Below, piece after piece: positions 32,401-36,961 of a stretch of 64,000 nucleotides of DNA (its first letter is position 1; each line of letters begins with the position of its first letter). Made by a program: the position numbers and the translations under genes. The stretch spans positions 1,054,001 to 1,118,000 of the forward strand of contig OY783204.1 of assembly GCA_963678705.1 (NCBI GenBank), read 5' to 3'. Below the pieces are notes generated by a model that saw only the letters and a list, made by a program, of their open reading frames with translations, did not search any database and had not been told where the DNA came from. Source of the DNA: Panorpa germanica. Lineage: Eukaryota; Arthropoda; Insecta; Mecoptera; Panorpidae.

Positions 32401-33835
32401 TTGTACGAGTGACTCGAACTTCACCAAATAGGACACTTCACCAAATTGTTTACTGGGTTGGGCGTGTCAACTAGGATAAGATTATATTGTCACCCCACAT
32501 ATATATTGCTTTATATACAAGTATATTCAATTATAGTTCTTAATTCAATTCCTTTGTTATTCAAGTCTTTACAAGCAAGTAAAGTGGAATTATGGTATAT
32601 TTTGTTATTATTCTAATCTCAAATTGGCCAAATCATAATGGCCTTTGGTAAAACAAAATCTCGCCTTAATTTGATAATGTATTTTTTAGTTTAAATGAAA
32701 TATTTAAATTACTTGATTATTTCTTAATTCCTTCATGTATTGTAATCTAATACCCAGTAAACAATTTGGTGAAGTGCCCTATTTAGTGACGTTTCTATCA
32801 CTATTTCACTTCAATTATAGTTTGCATCAACTTTATCTTCATTTATATTCCGACAGGTGGAGTGGTTCCGTCATCTGTAGCCGATAAAGTAGATATTTTA
32901 TATGAAAAAATGTGAGAAACTGAACTATAAATGAACTCTTTTATGACAAAAAAATCATGACGCATCTTCAATATGATGTCAAAGTGACTCCAAAATGTTT
33001 ACTGGGTATTTAGTTAAATTTGCTCTTTTGTTGTTTTATATTCACATGGAACGTTCCATTGCTGGTTCAAATTACTCTTAATACAGCTCTCAAACCAACA
33101 ACATTCAAAACTAATAATCTTAAGAAAAACCATACTGTGTACTATATATATTCTGTTATTTAATTGTGTGTGGTTAATATAAATGTGTTAAATTAAAAAC
33201 CAGAGCTGATTCACTTACTAATCATAAGTCAACCTAATTTAGAGAAGGTATTCTTTTGAACTACACATCTACAACAGAACAGCCATCCTATCAACATACT
33301 CGTAGATAACTGCAGGTAATAAAGTTAAAAGTTAGAACAGTACCAACCTATATTCAATTTCATCTATTCTCAGTTAACTACGCCTGCACCACTAAGATAA
33401 ATCACTATAAATTCACTGTCACTGCAGCAAACAAGCCCTAGTAAATCAAGCGAGCTAGTATATCATTACCTAACATCTACGCTATTAGTGTTGAATTATT
33501 AATGGGTTTATTATATTAATGTCGTATTTGTGAACGTCGTTATTAGAGTAGTATACCATTTTTATAAGTGCAACATCTGCAACTTTAACATAGTGGGTCC
33601 TCCTTTGCCGCAACACTACGCCTTCCTGCTTAGTCAAACCACTGGTCCAGCTTACAACTGAATACAGGAGGCAAGGACACTAATCACCGTAACAAGAACA
33701 GTATTGAATTTTTCTTCTTACTTTGAAATGATCCGCTTTATAAATCTGCGGCGGACATTCCGCAGAAGCTACTGCACCTGCGACTGTCACCAACTGCACT
33801 GCACACAAGAGAAGAGAAACAAACAGGACCAACAT
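2279..33835 (-). CDS. Secreted type-B carboxylesterase, complete 11-exon gene
   Basis: Joined exons (minus strand): 33835-33722, 25829-25674, 19069-18932, 10855-10708, 8862-8677, 7830-7634, 7558-7378, 5530-5367, 3627-3468, 2719-2545, 2471-2279. The 1812 nt encode 603 residues plus TAA; every junction is GT-AG and keeps phase. It should hydrolyse carboxyl esters outside the cell or in the secretory path. Residues 1-25 are a signal peptide. GGG at 150-152 is the oxyanion hole, EDCLFLNVYAP at 122-132 is type-B signature 2, and FGG...GESAG (218-233) is signature 1. The triad is Ser231, Glu367 (NEGG) and His484 (IHTDE); Cys111 and Cys124 are placed for the conserved disulphide. Length is usual for insect esterases (juvenile hormone esterase, venom or detoxification types); I cannot choose among these. 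Introns 1-3 are 6.6-8.1 kb because of retrotransposons; introns 6 and 10 are about 75 bp. Confidence 0.93.
2545..2719 (-). CDS. Carboxylesterase exon 10 (catalytic histidine)
   Basis: Completes codon 482 and encodes residues 483-539. IHTDEYFFQF matches G--H-DE--Y-F with His484 as triad base. It ends in LIRQIIRSFVNFAKS, the usual W-NFAK-G block. Donor gtacgt. Confidence 0.93.
2750..3250 (+). pseudogene. R1-like non-LTR retroelement remnant (C-terminal zinc-finger part)
   Basis: In intron 9, plus-strand frames read RFRLENEERGSKYWKKEEEK, then CMMCEKEEDKLDDIRSSC. This resembles the C-terminal cysteine motif region of arthropod R1-clade elements (RLG-E---YW, C--C, H/C). It is broken by stops and frameshifts. 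Confidence 0.5.
3468..3627 (-). CDS. Carboxylesterase exon 9
   Basis: Residues 429-481 plus one base. It reads YVTNMLFIDGTSELFESF, then SGSPPYLYILKYCG, the D--F and P-YLY-F blocks of the family. Acceptor tttccag, donor gtgagt. Confidence 0.92.
3628..5366 (-). other. Esterase intron 8, no recognised element
   Basis: 1739 bp of AT-rich intron. Short open frames exist on both strands but none shows family motifs. Confidence 0.6.
5367..5530 (-). CDS. Carboxylesterase exon 8
   Basis: Completes codon 374 and encodes residues 375-428. It reads FVLKPFYLFNLP, then IGNKIFNRYYSTGATQWNYYR, matching the family's variable region before the Y---V-D--F segment. Acceptor ttttcag, donor gtaaac. Homology is weak here; phase and position between exons 7 and 9 decide the call. 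Confidence 0.85.
5531..7377 (-). other. Esterase intron 7, no recognised element
   Basis: 1847 bp of AT-rich intron. Overlapping open frames near 5730-6090 on both strands show no domain motif or splice support. Confidence 0.6.
7378..7558 (-). CDS. Carboxylesterase exon 7 (acid residue of triad)
   Basis: Residues 314-373 plus one base. It reads KFDIRTISPFAPTIDY, then MISGMNLNEGGLFKI. The F-P-IDY strand and the N-EG acid motif fit the family; Glu367 is the predicted triad acid. Acceptor ttcacag, donor gtaagt. Confidence 0.92.
7634..7830 (-). CDS. Carboxylesterase exon 6
   Basis: Completes Gly248 and encodes residues 249-313. It starts GLFHRIILQSGNCLS, the motif that follows the nucleophile elbow in type-B esterases, then a helical segment ending ASLQIFLE. 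Donor gtaagt in phase 0. The next intron is only 75 bp. Confidence 0.93.
7831..8676 (-). other. Esterase intron 5, no recognised element
   Basis: 846 bp, AT-rich. No transposon ends or coding homology seen. Confidence 0.6.
8677..8862 (-). CDS. Carboxylesterase exon 5 (nucleophile serine)
   Basis: Completes codon 186 and encodes residues 187-247 plus one base of codon 248. It contains NVGMMDQVQVLKWIQENI, the classical G-x-x-DQ--AL-WV-NI block, and the nucleophile elbow GESAG with Ser231. Donor gtaaaa. Confidence 0.95.
8930..9250 (+). mobile_element. 5'-truncated non-LTR retrotransposon tail
   Basis: In intron 4 the plus strand encodes QPISDICNKELLVEHLLLQCNKLHQIRQNL, the C-terminal C--H/VEH-LL-C zinc-finger motif typical of Jockey-like and I-like ORF2 proteins. 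About 160 bp of AT-rich 3' UTR and an A-run near 9237-9250 follow. Only the last part of the element inserted, as is common for target-primed reverse transcription. Confidence 0.6.
9251..10209. other. Intron 4 remainder, nothing recognised
   Basis: AT-rich intronic DNA without recognisable coding homology or terminal repeats. Confidence 0.5.
10210..10510 (+). pseudogene. Second R1-like retroelement remnant
   Basis: Purine-rich plus-strand sequence in intron 4 reads KIFWNI*ENKARSVRYRLGDEVTKQILE in broken frame. It resembles the arthropod R1-clade C-terminal region (P-YL---A-S-WRLGDE). It is similar in character to 2750-3250 and heavily decayed. Confidence 0.35.
10708..10855 (-). CDS. Carboxylesterase exon 4 (oxyanion hole)
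   Basis: Residues 137-185 plus the first base of codon 186, donor gtaagt. It reads VMVYIYGGGFMLGSG followed by EDVILITFNYRMGAF. This is the HGGGF-type oxyanion-hole strand, with Tyr in place of the usual His, and the NYR-LG strand of the family. Confidence 0.93.
10856..12234. other. Intron 3 left part, with one large palindrome
   Basis: Apart from the palindrome at about 11624-11784, I see no coding homology or transposon ends here. Confidence 0.5.
11624..11784. repeat. Large near-perfect palindrome, GC-rich
   Basis: Arms of about 50 bp (AGCCTGCTGCATATGTAGCG... near 11637-11687 and its complement near 11722-11771) differ at one position in my reading. An imperfect extension on both sides brings the arms to about 65 bp. 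The loop is about 35 bp. The repeat GTGTTTTCACCCGCGCGGAACG stands out as GC-rich in an AT-rich intron. It could be a fold-back MITE or a transcribed hairpin. Confidence 0.75.
12435..16163 (-). pseudogene. I-like element ORF2 (endonuclease-RT-RNase H) with one internal stop
   Basis: A frame of 1243 codons interrupted only by TAA at 15347-15345. Upstream 272 residues are an AP-like endonuclease (QWNCRG, GDFNA, GSDHYPI). Downstream lie reverse transcriptase (SFRPITLLS, AAFIDIEAAYDNV, GIPQGSILSPLLFNIY, YADDMVIYS), RNase H (FTDGS, NTEITAI, FTDSRS, GHVGIKGNEMADKLAKEA) and a C-terminal cysteine motif (CRCGEEGSLDHIILGC). The frame continues unchanged across the stop, so a single substitution explains the break. 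This copy could not make the full enzyme unless the stop is read through. Confidence 0.9.
16369..17790 (-). CDS. I-like element ORF1 (gag-like RNA-binding protein)
   Basis: 473 residues, intact. The N-terminal third is Asn/Lys-rich. A central RRM-like region (about 60-210) is followed by three zinc knuckles (about 225-290): CYNCFKFGHAATKC, CKFCGSEDHLRTAC and CINCKLNHEATDNEC. A basic tail follows with KRRREEKKP. It should bind element RNA and form the transposition particle. ATG at 17790-17788 lies about 200 bp inside the 5' end; ORF2 starts 205 bp after its stop. Confidence 0.88.
   Translation of the reverse strand: MDMEVEPPDKNPINKNNSVTNKSIPTDKTSSDITENNNSDNVKKIFNNLYNTETKYDSYKVMIVKNNSDGNTFFSSLKLAEIICKISNKSNIIEIKKVGRNRVIVQCANAVLANEITKSTLLKNNGYEAFIPFYWCTKVAIIKGVDIEYSEDTILNNIECPPFKVTRVQRLNRKLRVDGAIKYEPSTTVKLFFEGLAIPAYVYMWRVRRACEPFVQQTIQCYNCFKFGHAATKCRSKVAKCKFCGSEDHLRTACTSPNPTCINCKLNHEATDNECPEKKRQIKIKDLMAQHNLSFYEAKLELTEKNTDYLYSVRTQNSFEALNYNETFPNITNKYNSINIIPTYKPNPLTRRTNTRVNKSNTGNSLQRSYSQPQPTTSTKEPIPKRRREEKKPNNEESDTYLKITNQGKNRKQINQETPDITMENNDNDTCYTSIYNKNNDDKIKNTNKDPNITSQSLRSYKKQISSVQWPNS
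18009..18638. other. Intron 3 right part, nothing recognised
   Basis: AT-rich sequence between the I-like element and a Helitron-like fragment. No motif found. Confidence 0.5.
18639..18861 (+). mobile_element. Helitron-like 3' fragment (same family as the 51-64 kb array)
   Basis: About 220 bp match the 3' part of the array elements: AAATTTTGAAAAAAAGTTGG, then CACCAAAAAGACG, an imperfect hairpin around TTGCATTGCGACG, GGGGGTAAACT and terminal CTAG (18858-18861). It ends about 70 bp from the exon 3 donor. Confidence 0.75.
18932..19069 (-). CDS. Carboxylesterase exon 3
   Basis: Residues 91-136, phase 0 at both ends, donor gtaagt. It carries the WNTTRWGLDFGNVCIQ segment and the type-B signature EDCLFLNVYAPKG. 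Cys111 and Cys124 are the usual disulphide pair of this family. Confidence 0.93.
19540..20810 (-). pseudogene. Non-LTR retroelement remnant (RNase H and C-terminal region)
   Basis: The minus strand reads IRVFTDGSK, an Asp-Ser-Lys RNase H block, VPLVWIPAHKGIT, NEKATDAAQQAAR, then DHTGALAHMKRN, EEDMCNCGEEVADPEHLIFQY, the C--C-EH zinc motif that ends many RNase H-bearing non-LTR ORF2 proteins. Several stops interrupt it. Homology fades near 20810, just before the copia insertion; 3' UTR may extend below 19600. Confidence 0.65.
20938..21286 (-). repeat. Copia element 3' LTR
   Basis: 349 bp, equal in length to 25251-25599 and offset by exactly 4313 bp with no difference seen. On plus it starts TGTTGGGAAC and ends TTACAACA. 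Confidence 0.95.
21287..21301 (-). promoter_or_regulatory. Copia polypurine tract
   Basis: GTGAATATGGGGGCG on minus directly precedes the 3' LTR, as expected for plus-strand DNA priming. Confidence 0.7.
21353..24868 (-). CDS. Chimeric copia Gag-PR-IN fused in frame to Trio-like spectrin repeats
   Basis: Start chosen at ATG 24868 (MTNSISIVKFGGKNYQQWK); a longer frame upstream has no ATG. Order, counted from base 24892: gag to about 220; two identical zinc knuckles CFKCNRKGHYARDC (about 222 and 250); protease WILDSGAST (about 298); pre-integrase WHERLGHLN; integrase with D (HSDVCGP, about 496), D (RVDNGKEY, about 559) and E (PEQNGRSERDN, about 592). RT begins ESRWVFKIKR and stops after GFAQIEGIDYT (about 869). 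From about base 22284 to 21570 the frame reads spectrin-like helices: EELTQTSECN, KMRLDLCLRTRLFERDAL, NTTFQVLQQGQEL, KRVKLEQCIQ. As I recall them, these match the Trio/Kalirin RhoGEF spectrin repeats. The last 70 residues are unrecognised. RT core and RNase H are absent. Confidence 0.85.
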   Translation of the reverse strand: MTNSISIVKFGGKNYQQWKFQMKCILKSKGVYECTTGTEVKPGVNASADLETWIQKDATAMCIITSSMELQQITLIENCESAKEIMDKLSSIYEMKSETNKMLVHERFHQYKMALNETMVQHISKVENLGKQIRESGDTLSDTAIMTKVLSTLPSKYRNFRQAWLSVEDSKQNMANLTGRLLDEEANLMKYEEEVALTTTRAVHTERRQINKKIVTCFKCNRKGHYARDCRTVMISRRNKQNVSCFKCNRKGHYARDCKRITNQYEEEPHQSNHGAFNAEICNQTISKEGWILDSGASTHMTYKREFFNTFSDCKGLTVKLGNNEEVPVEGIGTVKIKKLIKGRSVDGLITNVWYIPKLRKNLFSEGVITKKGMKIVKQNETAEIYDRGMLVASAIRESNNLYKLQIETVITMEAHTTVRSNLQVWHERLGHLNVKTLCEMVSKGLVEGVDIENTNEFFCEGCQQGKQQKLKFEKQTKTVRRPGEIIHSDVCGPMSEPSVSGCRYYVLFKDDHTGFRMVWFIKHKTDVLSCFQKYVKICENKFGYRPQILRVDNGKEYCNREFQSYLSNKGILMETTAPYTPEQNGRSERDNRTIMESARSMLYASKKPMYLWAEAVNTAVYILNRTATRQITDSTPYEAWMKKKPNLSHSKTFGCDAFMHIPDALRTKLESKSKKLIFVGYEKESTNYRLFDPTTKKIKVSRNVTFNEKNNLDRENPTQMSEIAIEKEKGEIDNQEGVIENETTELRIETEVDQVNRPRRNTRKPIRYTEANVVEAEIPNSYEEAIKSQNGTEWQEAINAELSALRDNNVWEVTNLPPNREAIESRWVFKIKRASDGKINKYKAKPCAKGFAQIEGIDYTKAERLLTAVEELTQTSECNVQEIHSVAQEPGEELLQEIRSMGNIDSTGSMSAVKGAVERLAKQRGELEEFWDTRKMRLDLCLRTRLFERDALDACFQLDMWTEELQHSELSHNVQKAKELLLLHNERVSQMQNTTFQVLQQGQELTRLIESSGVCVIADAQTMVQVLLELLQEREMNIVKLAKMKRVKLEQCIQMSQVQKDAEKIIRTRNREAVLLTSFTVPNSSQDAEQFRDGDTNYGMFTEDISDADYANAGDARNVLTLCKGAKTRNSKRQASVGPTSIEINRSVKCEGQLNIDNQSAFTLMIISVI
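24896..25145. repeat. Imperfect tandem repeats in the copia 5' leader
   Basis: Four diverged units of about 60-70 bp, each with TAAATAGTCTC or a close variant followed by GGACTTATTAAT or a variant, near 24896, 24964, 25030 and 25090. They lie between the PBS and the gag start. Confidence 0.7.
25237..25250 (-). promoter_or_regulatory. Copia primer binding site (tRNA-iMet internal)
   Basis: GGTTATGGGCCCAG on the minus strand immediately follows the LTR. It is complementary to the anticodon region of initiator tRNA-Met (CTGGGCCCATAACC), the known mode of copia priming from a cleaved half-tRNA. Confidence 0.8.
25251..25599 (-). repeat. Copia element 5' LTR
   Basis: 349 bp, apparently identical to the 3' LTR. 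It abuts the primer binding site at 25250 and the target duplication at 25600. Confidence 0.95.
25674..25829 (-). CDS. Carboxylesterase exon 2
   Basis: Residues 39-90, phase 0 at both ends, acceptor ttacag and donor gtaggt. It contains YCAWKGIPYAAPPIEQLRFT, the family's GIPYA-PP-LRF motif near the N-terminus of the alpha/beta hydrolase fold. The exon lies directly right of the copia insertion (target duplication at 25600-25604), only about 70 bp from its donor site. Confidence 0.9.
25830..27109. other. Intron 1 left part, nothing recognised
   Basis: AT-rich intronic DNA. No coding homology or clear element ends found. Confidence 0.5.
27110..27324. mobile_element. Diverged inverted-repeat remnant of the long-TIR element family
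   Basis: The order of words TGATCTACAAATTTTTT, TTTTTATGATAAAACTTACC, GACCTTTGAACTTGAATAAC and terminal GACCGGG follows the right inverted repeat at about 57620-57952 with many differences. No partner repeat was found nearby, so it is a solo or fragmentary end. Confidence 0.6.
27396..28236 (+). repeat. Gypsy 5' LTR
   Basis: Starts TGTGGGATGT. The body repeats at 31281. The end is ambiguous because a unit of about 43 bp (TTATTGTCACCCCACACTTG followed by GGGCT/GTCAACCGGGAT) occurs three times near 28178-28300. The outer end of the 3' LTR favours 28236 over 28193. Confidence 0.75.
28474..31230 (+). CDS. Gypsy Gag-PR-IN polyprotein with N-terminal SAP motif
   Basis: Start chosen at ATG 28474; the open frame extends upstream without ATG. 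It begins with a SAP-type DNA-binding motif (LSVAELRQEL, then GNRAELLTRM), then gag, two zinc knuckles (CFNCGSLSHSPKVC, CFTCGNYGHVSRNC) and an aspartic protease (ALIDTGSDLSAV). Only the edges of RT remain: FSRPLKLPPADRLDVQEQL, then LGYVIKQGTVRPSKDKVKAV. RNase H is missing. Integrase is complete: zinc-binding H--H--C--C (HDIGHCGLHKC... CIDNCIEC), D (WHIDNLGP), D (ISDRGTAFTS) and E (NGQVERING). Both losses kept the frame, which is open to the final TAG. Confidence 0.88.
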   Translation: MMEELNNLSVAELRQELSFVGLSQRGNRAELLTRMNSYNSRVGEQNSRSVNNETVNKTNYTFLDLELALPKYDGLKNVKLWIKQFNDFCDQAEIDTKYRYLYARRLLTDTTKQFVNFETRIINWDTFKSYLIDEFDTSLNSAQVHKMLQQRLKKPEETFRQYVYDILDIARQADVEEAAIIDYIIAGIRDSTANKVILYGAENIAQLRRKLEQYEKIKMDSQDYDRRSRSGTKTKTETTGEKIKCFNCGSLSHSPKVCPDKDKGYKCFTCGNYGHVSRNCKTKIKTVKSEHNVMKVEMIKSICVNNRSNVNALIDTGSDLSAVREDYFKTLKNVKLYDSVITIRGLSNSRVNSLGRIKLDVEIDSEHYASYFEVLPSQAMHMNMVIGLDIIAKARVIIDNTGVKFHKLYNDKDENESEVKQLMTLKIDNGDKESDLDLSHINDKNVVNKIHELVDNDKRKELLNSESEKIIKLKNDTPIFSRPLKLPPADRLDVQEQLDEGLEKDVIQAAQEMNDLGYVIKQGTVRPSKDKVKAVKHFPKPKKTIQVKNYAGKYLIENELLYRLKDDQKLLVVPSNMQSEIIRKAHDIGHCGLHKCQEIINREFWINDLAEKIKNCIDNCIECILASRKVGKVEGYLNSIPKVGLPLDTWHIDNLGPLQTTSKKYKHILVIVDAFTKFVWLFPTKSSGTDEVLQKLKVIAEVFGNPRRLISDRGTAFTSTDFKDYCTAENIEHVLITTGVPRGNGQVERINGIIVPVLTKLALTDPSKWYLHVSKLQLMLNSTYQRGIKMTPFELMIGVKMKTKQDIKILDLITEEIQNEFVDKREKLREEAKGNILKIQQENRTSYNRKCKAPRKYTLNSLVAIQRTQFATGAKVKAKFLGPYKITKIIGNDRYDVEKAGECEGPIRTSTSADMMKP
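31281..32499 (+). repeat. Gypsy 3' LTR, split by a MITE
   Basis: Matches the 5' LTR from 31281 to 32082, is interrupted by a MITE at 32083-32457, and resumes TTGGGCGTGTCAAC to end CACCCCACA at 32499. Confidence 0.8.
32083..32457. mobile_element. CCCAGTAAAC MITE copy 1, inside the gypsy 3' LTR
   Basis: 375 bp, ends CCCAGTAAACATTTTGGAG and complement of CCCAGTAAACAATTTGGTG. Comparison with the uninterrupted 5' LTR (CACACTTGGGCGTG) shows the exact insertion site and a duplicated TT. No coding sequence. Confidence 0.85.
32753..33006. mobile_element. CCCAGTAAAC MITE copy 2, inverted orientation
   Basis: 254 bp with the same terminal repeats as copy 1 but in opposite orientation, flanked by TA. 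Interior blocks near both ends also match copy 1 (for example GTGAAGTG-CCTATTT). A TA or TT 2-bp duplication suggests Tc1/mariner-type mobilisation; the autonomous partner is unknown. Confidence 0.8.
33007..33721. other. Intron 1 right end, nothing recognised
   Basis: AT-rich intronic DNA leading to exon 1. No element ends or coding homology seen. Confidence 0.5.
33722..33835 (-). CDS. Carboxylesterase exon 1 (signal peptide)
   Basis: ATG at 33835-33833 opens a hydrophobic leader (MLVLFVSLLLCAVQ...) of about 25 residues followed by the mature start AECPPQIYKADHFK. The exon ends in phase 0 at the donor gtaaga. It encodes residues 1-38. The ATG is the first methionine and directly precedes the hydrophobic core, which supports the start choice. 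Confidence 0.88.
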
Positions 33836-33891
33836 GTTAGTGTCCCACTAGGAAGTAACTAACGCAAATTATTGTTTTGGTTTTTTGCCTG

Positions 33892-33896
33892 ACTGA
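33892..33896 (-). promoter_or_regulatory. Possible initiator (TCAGT) of the esterase
   Basis: TCAGT on the minus strand lies about 60 bp before the ATG and matches the arthropod initiator consensus. No clear TATA box was found upstream. A five-base match is weak evidence. Confidence 0.2.
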
Positions 33897-34062
33897 AAGA
33901 TCTGACATCTGAACGTTTTTCTGGCTTTGCAGCGCAAGTGTGTCTTCATGCCAGAAGAGGCAAACCATTTCCACCTATTACATGGAGTAGCGGTACTCGC
34001 TTGACATTCAATATTTTATTTGAACAAGAAGCAGTTTGCAAACCTGTATAAAGGTACGCGTC

Positions 34063-34365
34063 AACAGTCCAACATGGAAGTCAGTGCAAATATCGTCACA
34101 GCTACTCGAACCGTAAGCATCGAAACGGTAGATTACGGATGGGAATGATCCAACAGGCACCTTTGCCGATTTCAACATTACATTGCATGTAAATGAGGTC
34201 AGCAAACCGAATTACGGTGATATACATGCGTTCGGACATCCGTATTTGTTGGTTTGTATCAAACAAATTCATTTGAACCGTAACGCACAGTATGGATAAT
34301 CGTATTTTCAACAATGGATGACATTAATGGATGCATGGATAATCGTATTTGCAATAATGGCATTC
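34063..34365. repeat. Dispersed repeat, copy A
   Basis: Shares ordered words with 36040-36230: ACCGTAAGCATCGAA, ACATGCGT, GGTTTGTA-CAAACAAATT. At its right end GGATAATCGTATTT-CAA-AATGG occurs twice near 34292 and 34334. Origin unknown; it lies upstream of the esterase start. Confidence 0.5.
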
Positions 34366-34539
34366 TGACTTTAGTACCCGTACCCATTAGTAGTTGAGAA
34401 CAGGGTGAAGAGGTGATGACATTTACTTGAGAAGCTTACGACATTTATTTGATAACTCACATTGGCTATGTTTGGTTCAGTGTTGTATTGTATCTCACAT
34501 GAAGGTGGCACTAATACACTACTAATTTCAGTAGTGTTG

Positions 34540-35230
34540 CACGATATCATTCTATGTAAGATGAAATTATCGTTTCAAATCAATACTAAACGCAAAACGT
34601 TCCACGTTACACTAAATTACGACACATCATCAACGAGAGAAATAACAGGAGGAGTTCCTCAAGGCTCTTTACTCAGCTCGTCCCTATACACCAACAGACT
34701 ATCAGAAGCCTTGAACGAACTGAAAGACTATTACATCAGATGGAAACTAAAAATAAACGAAACAAAAACGTATTCTTTACACGCCATTGAAAATCTCCAA
34801 ATCGCAAGATAAAATTTGATAAGAACATTACAATCACAACAAAAAGTTTATATATCAGACAAATATAAAACCGACAATAACATGCACAAATCTGGGGAAA
34901 CACACAAAACGTCAGCAAAAAGAAACTACAGGTTATTCAAAACAAATGTTTAAAAGTAGCACAGGACTTACCTTATGACTACAGCACAACTCGACTACAT
35001 GAAGAAACTGACTCAATGTACATCAAAACAATCATAAAGCAGCAAACAGAAAAAAATTACAACACTATAAAACTAACAACAGTCCATTAATACAACATCT
35101 GGGACAATACACACACGACACCCTGCACTTCAAGATCAAGCACAGATTACCAAAAGATAGCCATGCTGCAAAACATAGACATAAACATATTACTTTATAT
35201 TTAAAATTCCGCCATAGCAAAGAGTTCTTT
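34540..35230 (+). pseudogene. Jockey-like RT remnant
   Basis: The plus strand reads GGVPQGSLLSSSLY, then RWKLKINETKT, then in broken frames IWGNTQNVSKKKLQVIQNKC and TTRLHEETDSMYIKTIIKQQTEK. These are the post-catalytic RT and thumb/C-terminal blocks of Jockey-like ORF2. The YADD block is deleted and stops are frequent. Confidence 0.7.
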
Positions 35231-36510
35231 TTAACCATTTTTCCTATACAAATTCACAAGACAAAATACAATACAAGACAACAACGAACATCGACAATGC
35301 GGATTTAGGCTCAGGTCAGTCACCATACATTAGAATAAGACACATAGTAATTAAATATTAATTATTGTTATAAGATTGAATTAATAAATAATTTTGAAGT
35401 TAAACTTGAAGTCAAAAGACACTGCAAGATCAAAACATTAGATATCAATGAATTGAATTAGAACACATTTATTTTCTATTTTCATTTAATTTATGTTACG
35501 ACATATGTCGTTCGATCGTATGTCCTATTACCGCCTATGTTGGTAATTTTTGTAGTGTCGTGGCCTCATATACGTTAACTGCAACGCTACCTAATAAGTT
35601 TGTGCTTATGTATGTACAATTGTACATGCGTCAAGCAACCATGCTTTCGCCTACTGTCTCGTCGACGACACATATATTTTAAGATATATGGAAGGAATTC
35701 TTAAATAAGTAAACTTCAATGTATCTTACAGGTGCAAATGGTTTACAGCCGCTGACATTTCTAAAGACATGAATCTGCGACGTAAGTGAAAGTCATCAGC
35801 TGGTTCGTTGATTGGAAAGTTGCGTACAGGTACATTAAAGAACTATAAAATATGAATACATTAAAATAATATCGCAATCGATGTATAACTATATCACATG
35901 CACTCGTTATCGGAAGTTGGAGTAGAGGGACTGACTGGTTCAATGATATTAATAGATCGGGTGCCGGCTATGCTTAAAGATGGGAAATGGGAAGAGTTTG
36001 GGGGTAATGAAGTCTCGACAAATTAGCATGAAAGTCATTGCACTCATCGTATCAAATACCATTTGTGTGGCTGCTTATACTAGTGCGTCCACTGTTCAGT
36101 ACCGTAAGCATCGAACCGGCAGCACTGAGAACGAGACGGTTCTGACAGGTAACTTTGTCATGTTGACTGATACACATGCGTCCATATAAAAGCATCGGGC
36201 GGTTTGTACCAAACAAATTTTTACTAAGGAAGCACACTAGTGTGTCTTGGAAGAAGAATGGATTAGAAAAAAATGAACAAGTTTCCAAAACTTAATCATG
36301 GAAGCCAACCTACCTCAATTACTGAACGATTCGATGCTTAATCCCGACTTGATACAAATAAGTGATCCATAAAATAACACTAAAATTCATTAGACACTAC
36401 ATATCTGTGCTTGTGGTACTGACATATACATGATAATTTGATTTAATTGCAAACAAATTTTAATTGATAGCAGTAGTGCGAATCGACTGCATACTTCACC
36501 GAAGTATCTC
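35231..36510. other. Intergenic, with dispersed repeat copy B
   Basis: No coding homology. The segment 36040-36230 is a diverged direct copy of the repeat at 34063-34365. Confidence 0.45.
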
Positions 36511-36910
36511 CAGTGGTACCTCGGGTTACGAGCTAATTCGTTCTTGAACTACGTTCGTAACTCGTTACAAATTTCCCCATTGAAGTAAATGTAAATCCAA
36601 GTAATCCGTTCGCCCCCCTCAGAAGCACCAATTTGTATTTGGTGTATTCGCCACTAAATCACCGTGCAAAAGTAAAGCCCACTCGCGTATTAGGACCTTG
36701 CTTAACAATATCTCCAGGAAGCTGCTTTTCACTAATCCAAACTAGCAATCATCTTTCCACTTCTTCCACTTCTAATCTTTGCTTCGATGACATACTCACT
36801 CCTTTAGCCACATCAATGGTCCACTTAGCATCTTTTCTCTTTAAAATAGACACTTGTTTCTTTAACGTAGATGGTAAATCTAGCCACTTTTTAATGCACT
36901 GAATTATTTA
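36511..36910 (-). pseudogene. Tigger/pogo-like transposon fragment
   Basis: 36511 starts CAGTGGTACCTCGGGTTACG, resembling the terminal repeat and subterminal sequence of Tigger-like elements. Minus-strand frames read LPSTLKKQVSILKRKD, then SSKQRLEVEEVERWLLVWI, then KQLPGDIV, similar to the CENP-B-type DNA-binding region of Tigger transposases. The fragment is cut by the R1-like remnant at 36962. Confidence 0.55.
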
Positions 36911-36961
36911 ACAATTTTAGGTTGGTCGCTTAAACCTTAGATTTAAAATGGACTGTATGAT

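Larger units (their letters stand above)
27396..32499 (+). mobile_element. Gypsy-type LTR retrotransposon lacking RT and RNase H
   Basis: Direct LTRs begin TGTGGGATGT at 27396 and 31281 and end CACCCCACA. Following the right LTR past its MITE insertion gives an end at 32499, and the left LTR then ends at 28236. TATA flanks both sides (27392-27395 and 32500-32503) as a 4-bp target duplication. The LTR bodies differ at about five positions plus one short indel, so the copy is fairly young. It lies antisense to the esterase in intron 1. The single frame has gag, protease and integrase only. Confidence 0.88.
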
